Origin: Clostridia bacterium
Lineage (GTDB): Bacteria; Bacillota; Clostridia; Christensenellales; Borkfalkiaceae
Reading direction: 5' to 3'
NCBI GenBank assembly: GCA_017407325.1
Contig: JAFQWV010000022.1
Span: 62,001-126,000, forward strand
DNA length: 64,000 nucleotides
Below are positions 1-8,009 of the stretch, one piece after another. How positions within the stretch are numbered: position 1 is the stretch's first letter; each line of letters starts with the position of its first letter. The notes under the pieces are model-generated. The model was not told the DNA's origin, searched no databases, and saw nothing but the letters and a program-made list of their open reading frames with translations. A program made the translations under genes and the position numbers.

Positions 1-2
1 TA

Positions 3-1313
3 ATTGCACTTATATCGCTTATCTTAGCGCTATTTGTCGGCAACGGCTTTTTGATAATCGCGTCGCTACTTTCGTGTGCTATTTTGTTTGTTTTTCCACT
101 TATTTTACTTGGCTCGATAACTCCGTCACTCGTAAAATATACGGTAAAGACCTTAGATGAAAGTGGAAAAACGGTAGGTATGCTTGAAGCGCTCAACACA
201 ATCGGTAGCATAATCGGAACGTTTTTACCGACCTTCGTGACAATTCCTACGGTTGGAACGAGTTGGACGTTTATAATATTCGCACTCGTTTTATTCGCGC
301 TTTCCGTAACGTATTTCATTTCTAATAAAATTCACCTGGTAAAAAGTGGCGTAAGTTTGTTGGTTATTATAGTATGTGCTGTTCTTTCTTCAATAAACGG
401 CTTTGCGTTTTGGGATAGCAGTTTAAAATACGAAGGTGAATCTATTTACAACTATCTTCAAGTTTACGAAACTGACACGAAAATCGTGCTATCGACCAAC
501 GTTTTATTTGGTCAGCAATCGGTAAAACCGAAAAGCGGAGCATTATCTGGCGGTTATTACGACTACGCACTCGCAGCACCTATAATGAGTGATTTATACG
601 AAAAAGAAGGTGGCGAGGTTTTAATTTTAGGATTGGGCGCAGGAACGTACGCTAACCAATGTATAAAATACTACGGCGCGCACGTTGAAGGCGTTGAGAT
701 TGACACAGATATCGTCAATCTTGCATATGAATATTTTGACTTAGACGAAAGAGTTGATGCACACGTTTTCGACGGTAGAGCCTATCTTACGGTAGGGCAA
801 GGCAAAAACAAAAAGTACGACGTAATAATGGTTGACGCGTATCAAGATATAACGATACCTTTTCAAATGTCAAGCGTAGAATTTTTTAAAGAAGTAAAAT
901 CCCACCTAACGGAAAACGGCGTTATGGTCGTTAATATGAATATGTATTCTGACGAGAAAAACTCGATAAACGCTTATTTAAGCGACACGATATCTTCTGT
1001 TTTTTCAGAGGTTTCGACCGTTAAATCGGGAACTAATCGCATACTTTTTGCAACGGATAGAACTAACTACTTAACTGTTTTTGATGAAAGAATTAACTCA
1101 ATTTCCGACAGTGACTTAAAGCGTTGTATGATTAACTGTTATAACGGTTTATCGACTTATAGCGCAGGTAACTCTATTTTAACCGACGATAAAGCACCTG
1201 TAGAGCTTTTGGGGCTTGACTTAATCGACAAAATGATAGCTGGCGAACTTAGCTACTATCAAAACTACCTAAAGGACCACTCAATTTTTGATTTGTTTAA
1301 TGAATTAACCTAA
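3..1313 (+). CDS. Membrane-fused spermidine synthase-like protein (5' partial)
   Basis: The reading frame is open to the left edge, so the true start lies outside; the TTG at 51 is probably internal. The N-terminal third is hydrophobic, with several transmembrane helices of the kind found in membrane-linked spermidine synthase-like proteins. It is followed by a Rossmann methyltransferase-type domain with the glycine-rich stretch LILGLGAGTYANQ, the acidic EGVEIDTDIV and YDVIMVDAY. These are the SAM/dcSAM-binding signatures of the SpeE fold. The family is related to polyamine aminopropyltransferases, but the substrate of this membrane form cannot be assigned. nagA follows 13 nt downstream, probably in the same transcript. 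Confidence 0.75.
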   Translation: MALISLILALFVGNGFLIIASLLSCAILFVFPLILLGSITPSLVKYTVKTLDESGKTVGMLEALNTIGSIIGTFLPTFVTIPTVGTSWTFIIFALVLFALSVTYFISNKIHLVKSGVSLLVIIVCAVLSSINGFAFWDSSLKYEGESIYNYLQVYETDTKIVLSTNVLFGQQSVKPKSGALSGGYYDYALAAPIMSDLYEKEGGEVLILGLGAGTYANQCIKYYGAHVEGVEIDTDIVNLAYEYFDLDERVDAHVFDGRAYLTVGQGKNKKYDVIMVDAYQDITIPFQMSSVEFFKEVKSHLTENGVMVVNMNMYSDEKNSINAYLSDTISSVFSEVSTVKSGTNRILFATDRTNYLTVFDERINSISDSDLKRCMINCYNGLSTYSAGNSILTDDKAPVELLGLDLIDKMIAGELSYYQNYLKDHSIFDLFNELT

Positions 1314-1326
1314 AAAGGATATATTT

Positions 1327-2472
1327 ATGAAAGGATTTTTAAACGCAAGCGTTCTAATTGGAAAAGATATAGTCGTAACTAACGTTGGAATAGAAAACGG
1401 CAAGATTGTTGCAATCGGAAGCGATATCGAAATTTCACAGCCTTTTGAAATTCCTAATAGTGCTATAGTTTTACCCGGTTTTATCGACCAACACGTTCAC
1501 GGCGCAGGGGGTAGCGATGCTATGGATAAAGATGTTTCGGCTATCGCTACTATTTCAAAGTCGCTTGCAATGGAAGGAACGACTTCGTTTTTAGCAACGA
1601 CTATGACTCAAAGCCCGGAAAATATTAAAGGTGCGCTTAGCGCGGTTAAGGATTATATTAATTTAAACGATAGTCAAGGCGCGCGCGTTTTGGGCGTTCA
1701 CTTAGAAGGTCCGTTCATCTCGCCAAAATTCGTTGGCGCACAGCCTTTAGAATACGTTCAAGCACCAAATGTAGAGACTTTTAAAGAATACGAAAAGGCA
1801 TCGGGGAACAACATTAAAATCGTTTCGCTTGCACCTGAGATTGACGGCGCAAAAGAACTTATCAAATATTTAAAAGAGAGAAATATCGTTCCGTCAATCG
1901 GGCATACGGGCGCAAAATATTCGGATATCGAAAAGGGTATCGAGTATGGTTTAAGTAACGTTACGCACACTTATAACGCACAAACCGCGCTTCATCACAG
2001 AGAAGTAGGCGTGGTAGGTAGCGCAATGCTTTTTGATGAACTAAACGCTGAAATTATTTGCGACACTATTCATGTTTGCCCACCTGCGATCCGTCTTTTG
2101 GTTAAGAATAAGCCACATACGAAAGTTACGCTCATAACTGACGCTATGCGTGCAAAAAATCTTCCTGACGGCGAAAGCGAGCTTGGCGGACAAAAAGTAT
2201 TTGTTAAAAACGGCGAAGCAAGGCTTTTGGACGGAACGCTTGCAGGAAGCGTGTTGAAAATGAATATTGCAATTAAAAATATGGTCGAAAAGGTAGGGGT
2301 AAATTTAGTTGACGCGGTTTCTTTTGCAACTATAAACCCAGCAAAAAATCTTGGCGTAGATAAAGAATACGGCTCTATTGAAGTTGGAAAACGCGCCGAC
2401 TTTGCAGTGCTTGACGACGACTATAACGTTCTTTTAACCGTTCGCGACGGAAATATTATTTACAAGGCGTAA
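1327..2472 (+). CDS. nagA: N-acetylglucosamine-6-phosphate deacetylase
   Basis: This cytoplasmic amidohydrolase converts GlcNAc-6-P to GlcN-6-P and acetate in amino-sugar and peptidoglycan recycling. The 381 residues match the family length. Visible motifs are PGFIDQHVHG (first metal histidines), LGVHLEGPFISP with the metal-ligand Glu, IGHTGAKY and THTYNAQTALHHRE (histidines), and the catalytic Asp in LITDAMRAK. Near the C terminus is GSIEVGKRADFAVLD, typical of amidohydrolases. An AAAGGAT ribosome site precedes the ATG. No nagB or PTS gene is visible in the window. Confidence 0.95.
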   Translation: MKGFLNASVLIGKDIVVTNVGIENGKIVAIGSDIEISQPFEIPNSAIVLPGFIDQHVHGAGGSDAMDKDVSAIATISKSLAMEGTTSFLATTMTQSPENIKGALSAVKDYINLNDSQGARVLGVHLEGPFISPKFVGAQPLEYVQAPNVETFKEYEKASGNNIKIVSLAPEIDGAKELIKYLKERNIVPSIGHTGAKYSDIEKGIEYGLSNVTHTYNAQTALHHREVGVVGSAMLFDELNAEIICDTIHVCPPAIRLLVKNKPHTKVTLITDAMRAKNLPDGESELGGQKVFVKNGEARLLDGTLAGSVLKMNIAIKNMVEKVGVNLVDAVSFATINPAKNLGVDKEYGSIEVGKRADFAVLDDDYNVLLTVRDGNIIYKA

Positions 2473-2475
2473 TTT

Positions 2476-2880
2476 ATGAAAAAACACCGTTTATTGACTT
2501 ATACGCTAGCTTTTTTAGGAGTGTTGGCGATTGTTTCTCTATTTTCAACCGAAGTAATTGCGTTTGCTGAAGGATTAGTTGCAGGTGGTGGCGAAGTCTC
2601 AACCGCTATCCCAGTACCCGACGGATATTTTTGGGCAATATTAATATTTTTCGTTCTTGATATAATCGCTATGGTGTTTCTAGTAAAGAATATTATAGTT
2701 TATATGAAGCTTACGAAAACTAATAAAGTGCTTTCAGTAATTCCATACGCTATCGCAACGGCGTTCTCGCTTAAGACGATAGAAATATTTTTAGCAATGG
2801 AAATTATACTGCTTTTAGCGCTTTATTTAACAAACAGAAGATTATCTAGAAAAATAAAAAACATCCGCACTAAAGAGTGA
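2476..2880 (+). CDS. Small membrane protein, unknown function
   Basis: This is a 134-residue protein with an N-terminal hydrophobic segment (about residues 7-30), a second at about 50-72, a third at about 85-115, and a basic C-terminal tail (RRLSRKIKNIRTKE). It starts 3 nt after the nagA stop, so it is translationally linked to that operon. I do not recognise the family. Its last codons form the 5' arm of the operon's terminator, and the TGA stop lies in the loop. Confidence 0.6.
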   Translation: MKKHRLLTYTLAFLGVLAIVSLFSTEVIAFAEGLVAGGGEVSTAIPVPDGYFWAILIFFVLDIIAMVFLVKNIIVYMKLTKTNKVLSVIPYAIATAFSLKTIEIFLAMEIILLLALYLTNRRLSRKIKNIRTKE

Positions 2881-2895
2881 GTGCGGATGTTTTTT
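2860..2895 (+). terminator. Intrinsic terminator overlapping the 3' end of the membrane protein gene
   Basis: An 11-bp perfect stem pairs AACATCCGCAC (2860-2870) with GTGCGGATGTT (2881-2891), with a 10-nt loop and a T tract. The left arm is coding sequence. Confidence 0.85.
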
Positions 2896-2896
2896 A

Positions 2897-3016
2897 ATGA
2901 AATGAAACTACTAGTTTCATGAAATGACGGAAAACCGTCATGTAATGACAAACTTGTTTGTCATGAAATGCAAAAATTTAATTTTTGCATTGTTGTCGCG
3001 AACTTTTCATTTCATT
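2897..3016 (+). repeat. Hairpin-linker cassette A (linker ATGAAAT)
   Basis: Four short hairpins lie in a row at 2904-2918, 2926-2939, 2947-2962 and 2970-2988. Each stem has a different sequence. Each hairpin is preceded by the same 7-nt linker: ATGAAAT at 2897, 2919 and 2963, ATGTAAT at 2940. The last hairpin is followed by ATTGTTGTCGCG (2989-3000), the end motif shared with cassettes B1, B2, C and D. An 18-bp perfect inverted repeat (2890-2907 and 3005-3022) encloses the block. It lies between two terminators of convergent genes. Function unknown. Confidence 0.8.
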
Positions 3017-3020
3017 AAAA

Positions 3021-3056
3021 AAACAGCGCAATAACACGGTTATTGCGCTGTTTTTT
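3021..3056. terminator. Bidirectional terminator with AACACGGTT core
   Basis: A perfect 15-bp stem (3021-3035 with 3039-3053) has an ACG loop and A/T runs on both sides. It separates the convergent genes ending at 2880 and 3059. The ATAACACGGTTAT apex is identical in two other terminators of this window. Confidence 0.85.
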
Positions 3057-3058
3057 GA

Positions 3059-4150
3059 TTATGCCGTTAAAATTATTGCGTAGATAAATATTTCTCCTTC
3101 GTTTAAGCTCAGGGTGTAATTACCAGCTTTTGGAAGGTTAAATTCTCTATAGTTGTTGTCGTCAGCATCTGGTAGCATTACTTTAGTTTCAACGATAGCA
3201 GTTCCGTCGTCGTGCGTGCAAGTTACCGTTCTATCGTTATTCGAGCAGTAAATTTTTAAATTTCCTGAAATGCTTGAATTAAACGTTATCGTTTCGCCAA
3301 AATTAAACCTTACGGTATTGCTTACGTATTTTCCGTCGACTGTAAACTTATCTTGACCTGTCGAGCCTGTTTCGGGGCTAGAGTTACTAAAGATAAAGAA
3401 GGTGCTTTGTGCGACCGACTGGTCGTCTGCAATAAAGGTAAATTGCATAAAGCCTTGCGATTTCAAGCTTTCGTAAGCAGATTCAATTTTTGATTTTTTG
3501 CTTGCAAAATCTGCAATTTCTGCCGTTTGCGCGCTGGTTAGCGTGTTTGCAGTTGATTTTAAACCTGCAACAAGTGCAACGTGCGATTTATCAAGTGAAG
3601 TAACCTTATCAAAAGTTTCATAATCTTCTAAAAATGCTTTTATCGTCGCTTGAGAAACAAGTTTGTTATACGCGTTTCTTGCAGAAACTAAATCGTTATA
3701 ATTAATAACTTGTTCTTTTTCACTCGGCGTTAAAGTGTTGTAAAAATCTTCAGCATCTTTTATGCTAAGTTCCATATAAAGATAGTTCGACGGTGTTATT
3801 TCAAGCGAAGTTATCTGCATTATAAGTAAAGCAACGTTTGAGCTTACACCGTCAGGCGCGGTTACGTTCGTAGAAGGGTAGAAACTGTCGCCGGAAATTT
3901 GACCTTCAGTGCTTTGAGAAGTGCCGATTTGGGTAGAAGTTTCGCTTATATCGGTAGACAAATCCGTTTCTGCACTTGCACTTGTACCACCTAAATTACG
4001 CGAAATTTTTCCACTTGACGAACTTTCTTCTATGCTTGACGACGATGCGTTTGCACTTGTTCCACCTTCGTCAGTTTTTCCGCACGCACTGACTAAAAAC
4101 ACGGATATAAGCATTGTCAAGCTTATTAATAATAAAACAAATTTTTTCAT
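3059..4150 (-). CDS. Surface lipoprotein of a lineage-specific repeat family (paralogue 3)
   Basis: The 363-residue protein has a lipoprotein signal peptide ending in LVSAC and a Ser/Glu/Gly-rich linker (about 25-95). A roughly 60-residue helical module follows (about 105-165: ITSLEITPSNY, TLTPSEKEQVINYNDLVSARNAY), then a second helical stretch. The C-terminal beta-rich domain starts around FFIFSNSSP and ends in NYTLSLNEGEIFIYAIILTA. The same modules occur in the two genes upstream and in those at 48.4 and 50.3 kb. The EF-hand-like loop found at the equivalent position of its two neighbours is missing here. It is probably anchored outside the membrane; ligand unknown. Confidence 0.75.
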   Translation of the reverse strand: MKKFVLLLISLTMLISVFLVSACGKTDEGGTSANASSSSIEESSSSGKISRNLGGTSASAETDLSTDISETSTQIGTSQSTEGQISGDSFYPSTNVTAPDGVSSNVALLIMQITSLEITPSNYLYMELSIKDAEDFYNTLTPSEKEQVINYNDLVSARNAYNKLVSQATIKAFLEDYETFDKVTSLDKSHVALVAGLKSTANTLTSAQTAEIADFASKKSKIESAYESLKSQGFMQFTFIADDQSVAQSTFFIFSNSSPETGSTGQDKFTVDGKYVSNTVRFNFGETITFNSSISGNLKIYCSNNDRTVTCTHDDGTAIVETKVMLPDADDNNYREFNLPKAGNYTLSLNEGEIFIYAIILTA

Positions 4151-4171
4151 AAAAAGTCCCTTATACGTCGA

Positions 4172-5395
4172 TTAACCTAAATTTGGATAACTAAACTTAA
4201 CAGCGTAAACATAGCCTTTATCAGTTGTTGGGCTGTCAGTAGAAAGAACAACTGTGCTTGACGAAGAAATTTCAACAACTCTCGTAACGTTTGCGTCAGG
4301 TTGAGCACCATCTTTAACAGATTGGAAGGTGTCTATTGTTTCTCCGTTTTGGGTTACCACATAAACTTTTTTGCTTTCTTTTCTGGTGTAATAAGTTAAC
4401 GTTCCAGCGCAAGGTGCGTTGAAAGTAATTGTGTTGAAGTTGAAATATTGCGAAAGAGCAACGTTTGTGTTAAGCTTGTCAGAATAACTTATACCCGGAT
4501 CACCATAACTTCCCGAAATACTGATTTTTCCGGGTTCATTATCAACAAGCAACGTAAAGAAATCGCTGCCCATAGGACGTTTCTTTTGTGCGAGTAATTC
4601 GTTGTAAGTTTTTCCACTATATAACGCTTCCGCTTCCATAACGCCGTCGCCGTCAAGGTCTTGGGCGATAAAAGTCATTTCAACGATAGCGGCAACTACC
4701 GTGTTGTAGCAAGAGTTAAGTTTAGATTCGTAACTTGCAAAATTTGCACAGTTTTCTTGGAAATACGTTTTGTGTGCATCGTAAAGCTCTTTTGCTTCAT
4801 ACACAGCGTCAACGTTTGCGTTCTTTAACCCGCTAGGTTCAGGAAGGGTGCTCATAAGCTGTTCAAATTTTGCTAAAGAGCCAGCTGCCTTAATTTTATT
4901 TAACGCTTCGCGTGCGGCGACAAGGTGTTGATAGTTGATAACTTCTGCTTTTTCGCTTGGCGTTAAAGTTGCGTAAAAATCTTCAGCTTCTTTTATGGTT
5001 ACTTCAATAGTTTCATAGTTAGACGGTGTAACTTCGATAAATCCAATTTGCATAATAAGCATTGCGGCGTTTGCGCTTGTTCCGTCAGGAACAGGTGTTT
5101 CAGGGGCGTAGAAACTATCACCGCTAAAAGATACTTCAGGAACGGAAGTGTTTCCATTTTCGCCAGAAGTAGTTGAAGTTGTAGGAAGAGTTCCGTTTCC
5201 GTTAGATTCAGTGTCTATGCTACTAGAGCCACCACCAAAGTTTCTTGAAGCCTTGCCAGACGAAGAGCTTTCTTCTTCGCTTGACGTTTCAGATGAAGAA
5301 GGGGCTTCGCCCGTATCTCCGCTTTCACACGCGCTCATTGCAAATACTGAAAATAATAGTATAATACTCATTAATAGAATAATAATTTTTTTCAT
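4172..5395 (-). CDS. Surface lipoprotein of a lineage-specific repeat family (paralogue 2)
   Basis: The 407-residue protein has lipobox AMSAC, a Ser-rich linker and the module MQIGFIEVTPSNY followed by LTPSEKAEVINYQHLVAARE. An EF-hand-like calcium loop, DLDGDGVMEAE, follows, then a beta-sandwich-like C-terminal domain ending in YVYAVKFSYPNLG. The N-terminal half is almost identical to the gene at 5465-6616 while the C-terminal half differs, as expected after tandem duplication with N-terminal gene conversion or C-terminal diversification. Only 21 nt separate it from the next paralogue, so these two are probably co-transcribed. Confidence 0.75.
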   Translation of the reverse strand: MKKIIILLMSIILLFSVFAMSACESGDTGEAPSSSETSSEEESSSSGKASRNFGGGSSSIDTESNGNGTLPTTSTTSGENGNTSVPEVSFSGDSFYAPETPVPDGTSANAAMLIMQIGFIEVTPSNYETIEVTIKEAEDFYATLTPSEKAEVINYQHLVAAREALNKIKAAGSLAKFEQLMSTLPEPSGLKNANVDAVYEAKELYDAHKTYFQENCANFASYESKLNSCYNTVVAAIVEMTFIAQDLDGDGVMEAEALYSGKTYNELLAQKKRPMGSDFFTLLVDNEPGKISISGSYGDPGISYSDKLNTNVALSQYFNFNTITFNAPCAGTLTYYTRKESKKVYVVTQNGETIDTFQSVKDGAQPDANVTRVVEISSSSTVVLSTDSPTTDKGYVYAVKFSYPNLG

Positions 5396-5424
5396 ATTCC
5401 ACCTAAATTTATGTTTGTTATTAA

Positions 5425-5448
5425 AAAGGCTCGAATCATCGAGCCTTT
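5425..5448 (-). terminator. Intrinsic terminator between paralogous lipoprotein genes
   Basis: A 10-bp perfect stem pairs AAAGGCTCGA (5425-5434) with TCGAGCCTTT (5439-5448). On the minus strand it is followed by T residues, so it lies downstream of the gene at 5465-6616. Confidence 0.75.
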
Positions 5449-5464
5449 AAGATTAGCCTAAATA

Positions 5465-6616
5465 TTATCCTAAGTTTGGATAGCTGAACTTAACTGCAAA
5501 GAATGCAGCATCTGAGTCGCCTTTTGTAGTAGTAACTTTAACAACGCCACCACTTGGAAGTTTTACGGCAACAGGGTCGCTACTTGTTGCCGTCCATTGT
5601 CCGTCAACTTGTGTTCCGTCTACGGTAACGATAAAGACTTTGCTTTGATTTCTTGGGTAGAAAGTAACTGTTCCTGAACATTCTGCAGTAAATTGAACGG
5701 CACCTTTAAAGATACGGGTTAAACTTAAACTTGCATTTTTTGTGTCACTATAAACACAAGCAGGTGATTGACTTGAGCCACCACTTGAGCCAACTACAGA
5801 GAAGAAACCGTCAGAAGTGCTTGTTCTGGTTTTGTTTTGAGAAAGTTCAGCGGCGTCAACTGTGCCGTTGCCGTCCATATCTTGAGAGATAAACGCTCTT
5901 TCAACTAAACTTGATTGAATTTTGTTATAACAATTTGTAACTTTTGTTTCTAATGCGCTAAAGCCTGCGTTTTGTGAAAGTGACGCTTTATTCTCTTCCA
6001 TCAAATCTTTCATTGCGTAAACCGCGTCAACGTTTGCATTTTTCAACGCCTCAGGTGCAGGAAGTGCGTTAACGCCTTGCTCAAACTCAGCCCAAACACC
6101 AGCAGCCTTGATTTTATTTAACGCCTCGCGTGCAGCGACAAGGTGTTGATAGTTAATAACTTCTGCTTTTTCGCTTGGTGTTAAAGTGTTGTAGAAGTCT
6201 TCAGCATCTTTTATAGTTGCTTCAACCGTTTTATAGTTAGACGGTGTAACTTCAATAAAACCGATTTGCATAATAAGCATTGATGCGTTTGCGCTTGTTC
6301 CGTCAGGAACAGGAGTTTCAGGCGCATAGAAGCTGTCGCCACTGAAAGATACTTCAGGAACAGAAGTAGATCCGTTTCCCCCCGGTTCGGTTGAAGTGAT
6401 AGGTAATCCGTTTCCATTTCCGTTAGATTCGGTATCTATGCTACTAGAGCCACCACCGAAGTTTCTTGAAACCTTGCCAGACGAAGAGCTTTCTTCTTCG
6501 CTAGACGTTTCAGATGAAGAAGTGACTTCGCCAGTATTTCCACTTTCGCATGCGCTCATTGCAAATACTGAAAATAGCAGCACAACGCTCATTAATAAAA
6601 TTATAAATTTTTTCAT
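5465..6616 (-). CDS. Surface lipoprotein of a lineage-specific repeat family (paralogue 1)
   Basis: The 383-residue protein is first of the tandem trio in transcription order. It has lipobox AMSAC, a Ser/Glu linker, the VTPSNY/LTPSEKAEVINYQHLVAARE module and an EF-hand-like loop, DMDGNGTVDAAE. Its C-terminal beta domain ends, like its neighbour's, in FFAVKFSYPNLG. A consensus promoter (6676-6704) lies upstream. The C-terminal domain resembles ancillary domains seen beside carbohydrate-active lipoproteins. A role in binding polysaccharide is inference only. Confidence 0.75.
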   Translation of the reverse strand: MKKFIILLMSVVLLFSVFAMSACESGNTGEVTSSSETSSEEESSSSGKVSRNFGGGSSSIDTESNGNGNGLPITSTEPGGNGSTSVPEVSFSGDSFYAPETPVPDGTSANASMLIMQIGFIEVTPSNYKTVEATIKDAEDFYNTLTPSEKAEVINYQHLVAAREALNKIKAAGVWAEFEQGVNALPAPEALKNANVDAVYAMKDLMEENKASLSQNAGFSALETKVTNCYNKIQSSLVERAFISQDMDGNGTVDAAELSQNKTRTSTSDGFFSVVGSSGGSSQSPACVYSDTKNASLSLTRIFKGAVQFTAECSGTVTFYPRNQSKVFIVTVDGTQVDGQWTATSSDPVAVKLPSGGVVKVTTTKGDSDAAFFAVKFSYPNLG

Positions 6617-6675
6617 AAAATTCCCCTATAATTTCAGGCTAGTGAAAAATTCGCATACGCCCTTATTGTAATAAT

Positions 6676-6704
6676 ATTATACCTTAAACGCGCGCGCAAG
6701 TCAA
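6676..6704 (-). promoter_or_regulatory. Sigma-A-type promoter for the lipoprotein cluster
   Basis: On the minus strand, TTGACT (6699-6704), a 17-nt spacer and TATAAT (6676-6681) lie about 60 nt upstream of the start codon at 6616. Confidence 0.8.
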
Positions 6705-6806
6705 ATTAATTCAAAAAAAAAGTCCGAAAAATCTATTTGACGGACTAAAAAGACTATATATTTTGCAAAATAAAGCAAAAATTGGCTAAAAAATATAAAA
6801 AAACTA

Positions 6807-6835
6807 TTGACAAGGTGCGTAAATTTTACTAACAT
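6807..6835 (+). promoter_or_regulatory. Sigma-A-type promoter for the PHP phosphatase gene
   Basis: TTGACA (6807-6812), a 17-nt spacer and TAACAT (6830-6835). The -35 is perfect and the -10 is weaker. The rest of the gap 6617-6872 holds the divergent promoter and AT-rich DNA. Confidence 0.65.
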
Positions 6836-6872
6836 TAAATTAAGCAAATATACTAAAATAAGGGGGTAAAAC

Positions 6873-7667
6873 ATGAAATACGGAAATCTTCATACGCACT
6901 CGACCTTTTGCGACGGTCGAGACACCCCCGAAACTTTAATTTTTAAAGCGCTTGAAATAGGGTTTGACGTAATCGGTTTTTCTTCGCACTCGCCACTTCA
7001 AGGTTGTGATAATTGGTGCATGTCTAACGAGCGCGTTGAGCTTTATTTTAACGAAATAAATCGTCTTAAGGAAAAGTATAAAGGCTGGATAACCGTGCTA
7101 TGTGGCGTCGAACAAGATTATTATTCTGAAGAACCTGCCGTCTTTTACGACTACGTAATAGGCTCGGTGCACTGCTTTAATATAGGTGGAAAACTTTTGC
7201 CGGTTGACGCTAGTCGCGATCTTTTGAAAAAGATTGTCGACGAATATTTTGGTGGGAAGTTCTTAAATATGGCAAAAGCTTACTACGAACTTGTATCTGA
7301 CGTTGTAAGAAAAACTAAGTGCGATATAATAGGTCACTTTGACTTGATTACCAAGTTCAATAAACTCGGTTACTTTTTTGACGAAGAGAGCGACGAATAT
7401 CTAAGCCTTGCTTTTAGTGCTGTTGACGAGCTTATAAAAACGGGAAGGCCTTTTGAGCTAAACACCGGCGCAATGGCTCGTGGTCACTTAGACAGGGCGT
7501 ATCCTGCGCCTAAAATTATTGAGTATATCAAGTCTAAAGGCGGTAAGTTGATTTTGACGAGCGATTGTCATAACATGCACTTTTTGGATTTTGGGTTTGA
7601 CGAATACGTAAGTATCGCAAACGGCTTTACGCTTGATGCGCTAAAGCGCAAAAAACGTAAAAAATAA
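6873..7667 (+). CDS. PHP-domain phosphatase, histidinol-phosphatase type
   Basis: The 264-residue protein is of the HisK/HisJ-like PHP family, which removes phosphate from histidinol phosphate in histidine synthesis using a multinuclear metal site. Metal-binding motifs appear in the expected order: NLHTHSTFCDG, GFSSHSPL, CGVEQDYY, GSVHCF, IGHFDLI and LTSDCHNM. The ATG follows a strong AAGGGGG ribosome site. No other his gene is nearby, so the substrate is inferred from the family. The shikimate operon begins 342 nt downstream with its own promoter. Confidence 0.8.
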   Translation: MKYGNLHTHSTFCDGRDTPETLIFKALEIGFDVIGFSSHSPLQGCDNWCMSNERVELYFNEINRLKEKYKGWITVLCGVEQDYYSEEPAVFYDYVIGSVHCFNIGGKLLPVDASRDLLKKIVDEYFGGKFLNMAKAYYELVSDVVRKTKCDIIGHFDLITKFNKLGYFFDEESDEYLSLAFSAVDELIKTGRPFELNTGAMARGHLDRAYPAPKIIEYIKSKGGKLILTSDCHNMHFLDFGFDEYVSIANGFTLDALKRKKRKK

Positions 7668-7770
7668 GCTATAAGTCGATAAACAACATATTTTTTGAAA
7701 AAAATAATAAAAAATCTTAAAAGCGCAAAAAACTTTTAAGAAAAAATTTTATAAAATTTACAAAAAATTC

Positions 7771-7799
7771 TTGACATTATAAAATTATGGGAATATAAT
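7771..7799 (+). promoter_or_regulatory. Consensus promoter of the shikimate operon
   Basis: A perfect TTGACA (7771-7776), a 17-nt spacer and a perfect TATAAT (7794-7799) predict transcription from about 7806, just ahead of the leader peptide. Confidence 0.9.
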
Positions 7800-7833
7800 T
7801 TCGGTAAGTTGTTCCTGACGGAGAATTTGAAAA

Positions 7834-7908
7834 ATGAAGATTTCAACAAGCAAATTCTATTTTTATACCTTTAACTACGGCTACTTTTTTAGAAAGCAGT
7901 CTATTTGA
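7834..7908 (+). CDS. Phe/Tyr-rich leader peptide of the shikimate operon
   Basis: This is a 24-codon ORF too short for routine gene calling. It has a GGAG ribosome site at 7820-7823 and a TGA stop at 7906-7908. It encodes MKISTSKFYFYTFNYGYF followed by FRKQSI. Residues 8-19 contain five Phe and four Tyr, a density found in amino-acid-sensing leader peptides. Its stop codon overlaps the first bases of the antiterminator arm (7907-7918), the geometry needed for ribosome-mediated attenuation. By analogy with the pheA, pheST and trp leaders, a ribosome pausing for Phe-tRNA or Tyr-tRNA would leave that arm free. Confidence 0.88.
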   Translation: MKISTSKFYFYTFNYGYFFRKQSI

Positions 7909-7985
7909 GTGTGGTATAAAAATTTTTTAATTAAAATTATTTGTATGTATACCGCACTCTAAAAATGGGTGCGGTTTTAATTTTT
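7907..7985 (+). promoter_or_regulatory. Transcription attenuator (antiterminator/terminator) of the aro operon
   Basis: Two mutually exclusive hairpins are visible. The antiterminator pairs GAGTGTGGTATA (7907-7918) with TATACCGCACTC (7948-7959), 12 bp including one G-T. The terminator pairs ACCGCAC (7951-7957) with GTGCGGT (7969-7975), extendable by two pairs, followed by T-rich sequence to 7985. The segment 7951-7959 is shared, so both cannot form. A ribosome reaching the leader stop covers 7907-7918 and favours termination. One stalled on the Phe/Tyr codons (7855-7890) leaves it exposed and favours read-through into aroF. Confidence 0.88.
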
Positions 7986-8009
7986 GAAAAAACAACAAGA
8001 GGTGTTTTT

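Noticed and set aside
7941-8009. Upstream in-frame ATG extension of aroF
   Set aside because: It would place the start inside the attenuator hairpins. The ATG at 8010 has a proper ribosome site and matches DAHP synthase N termini.
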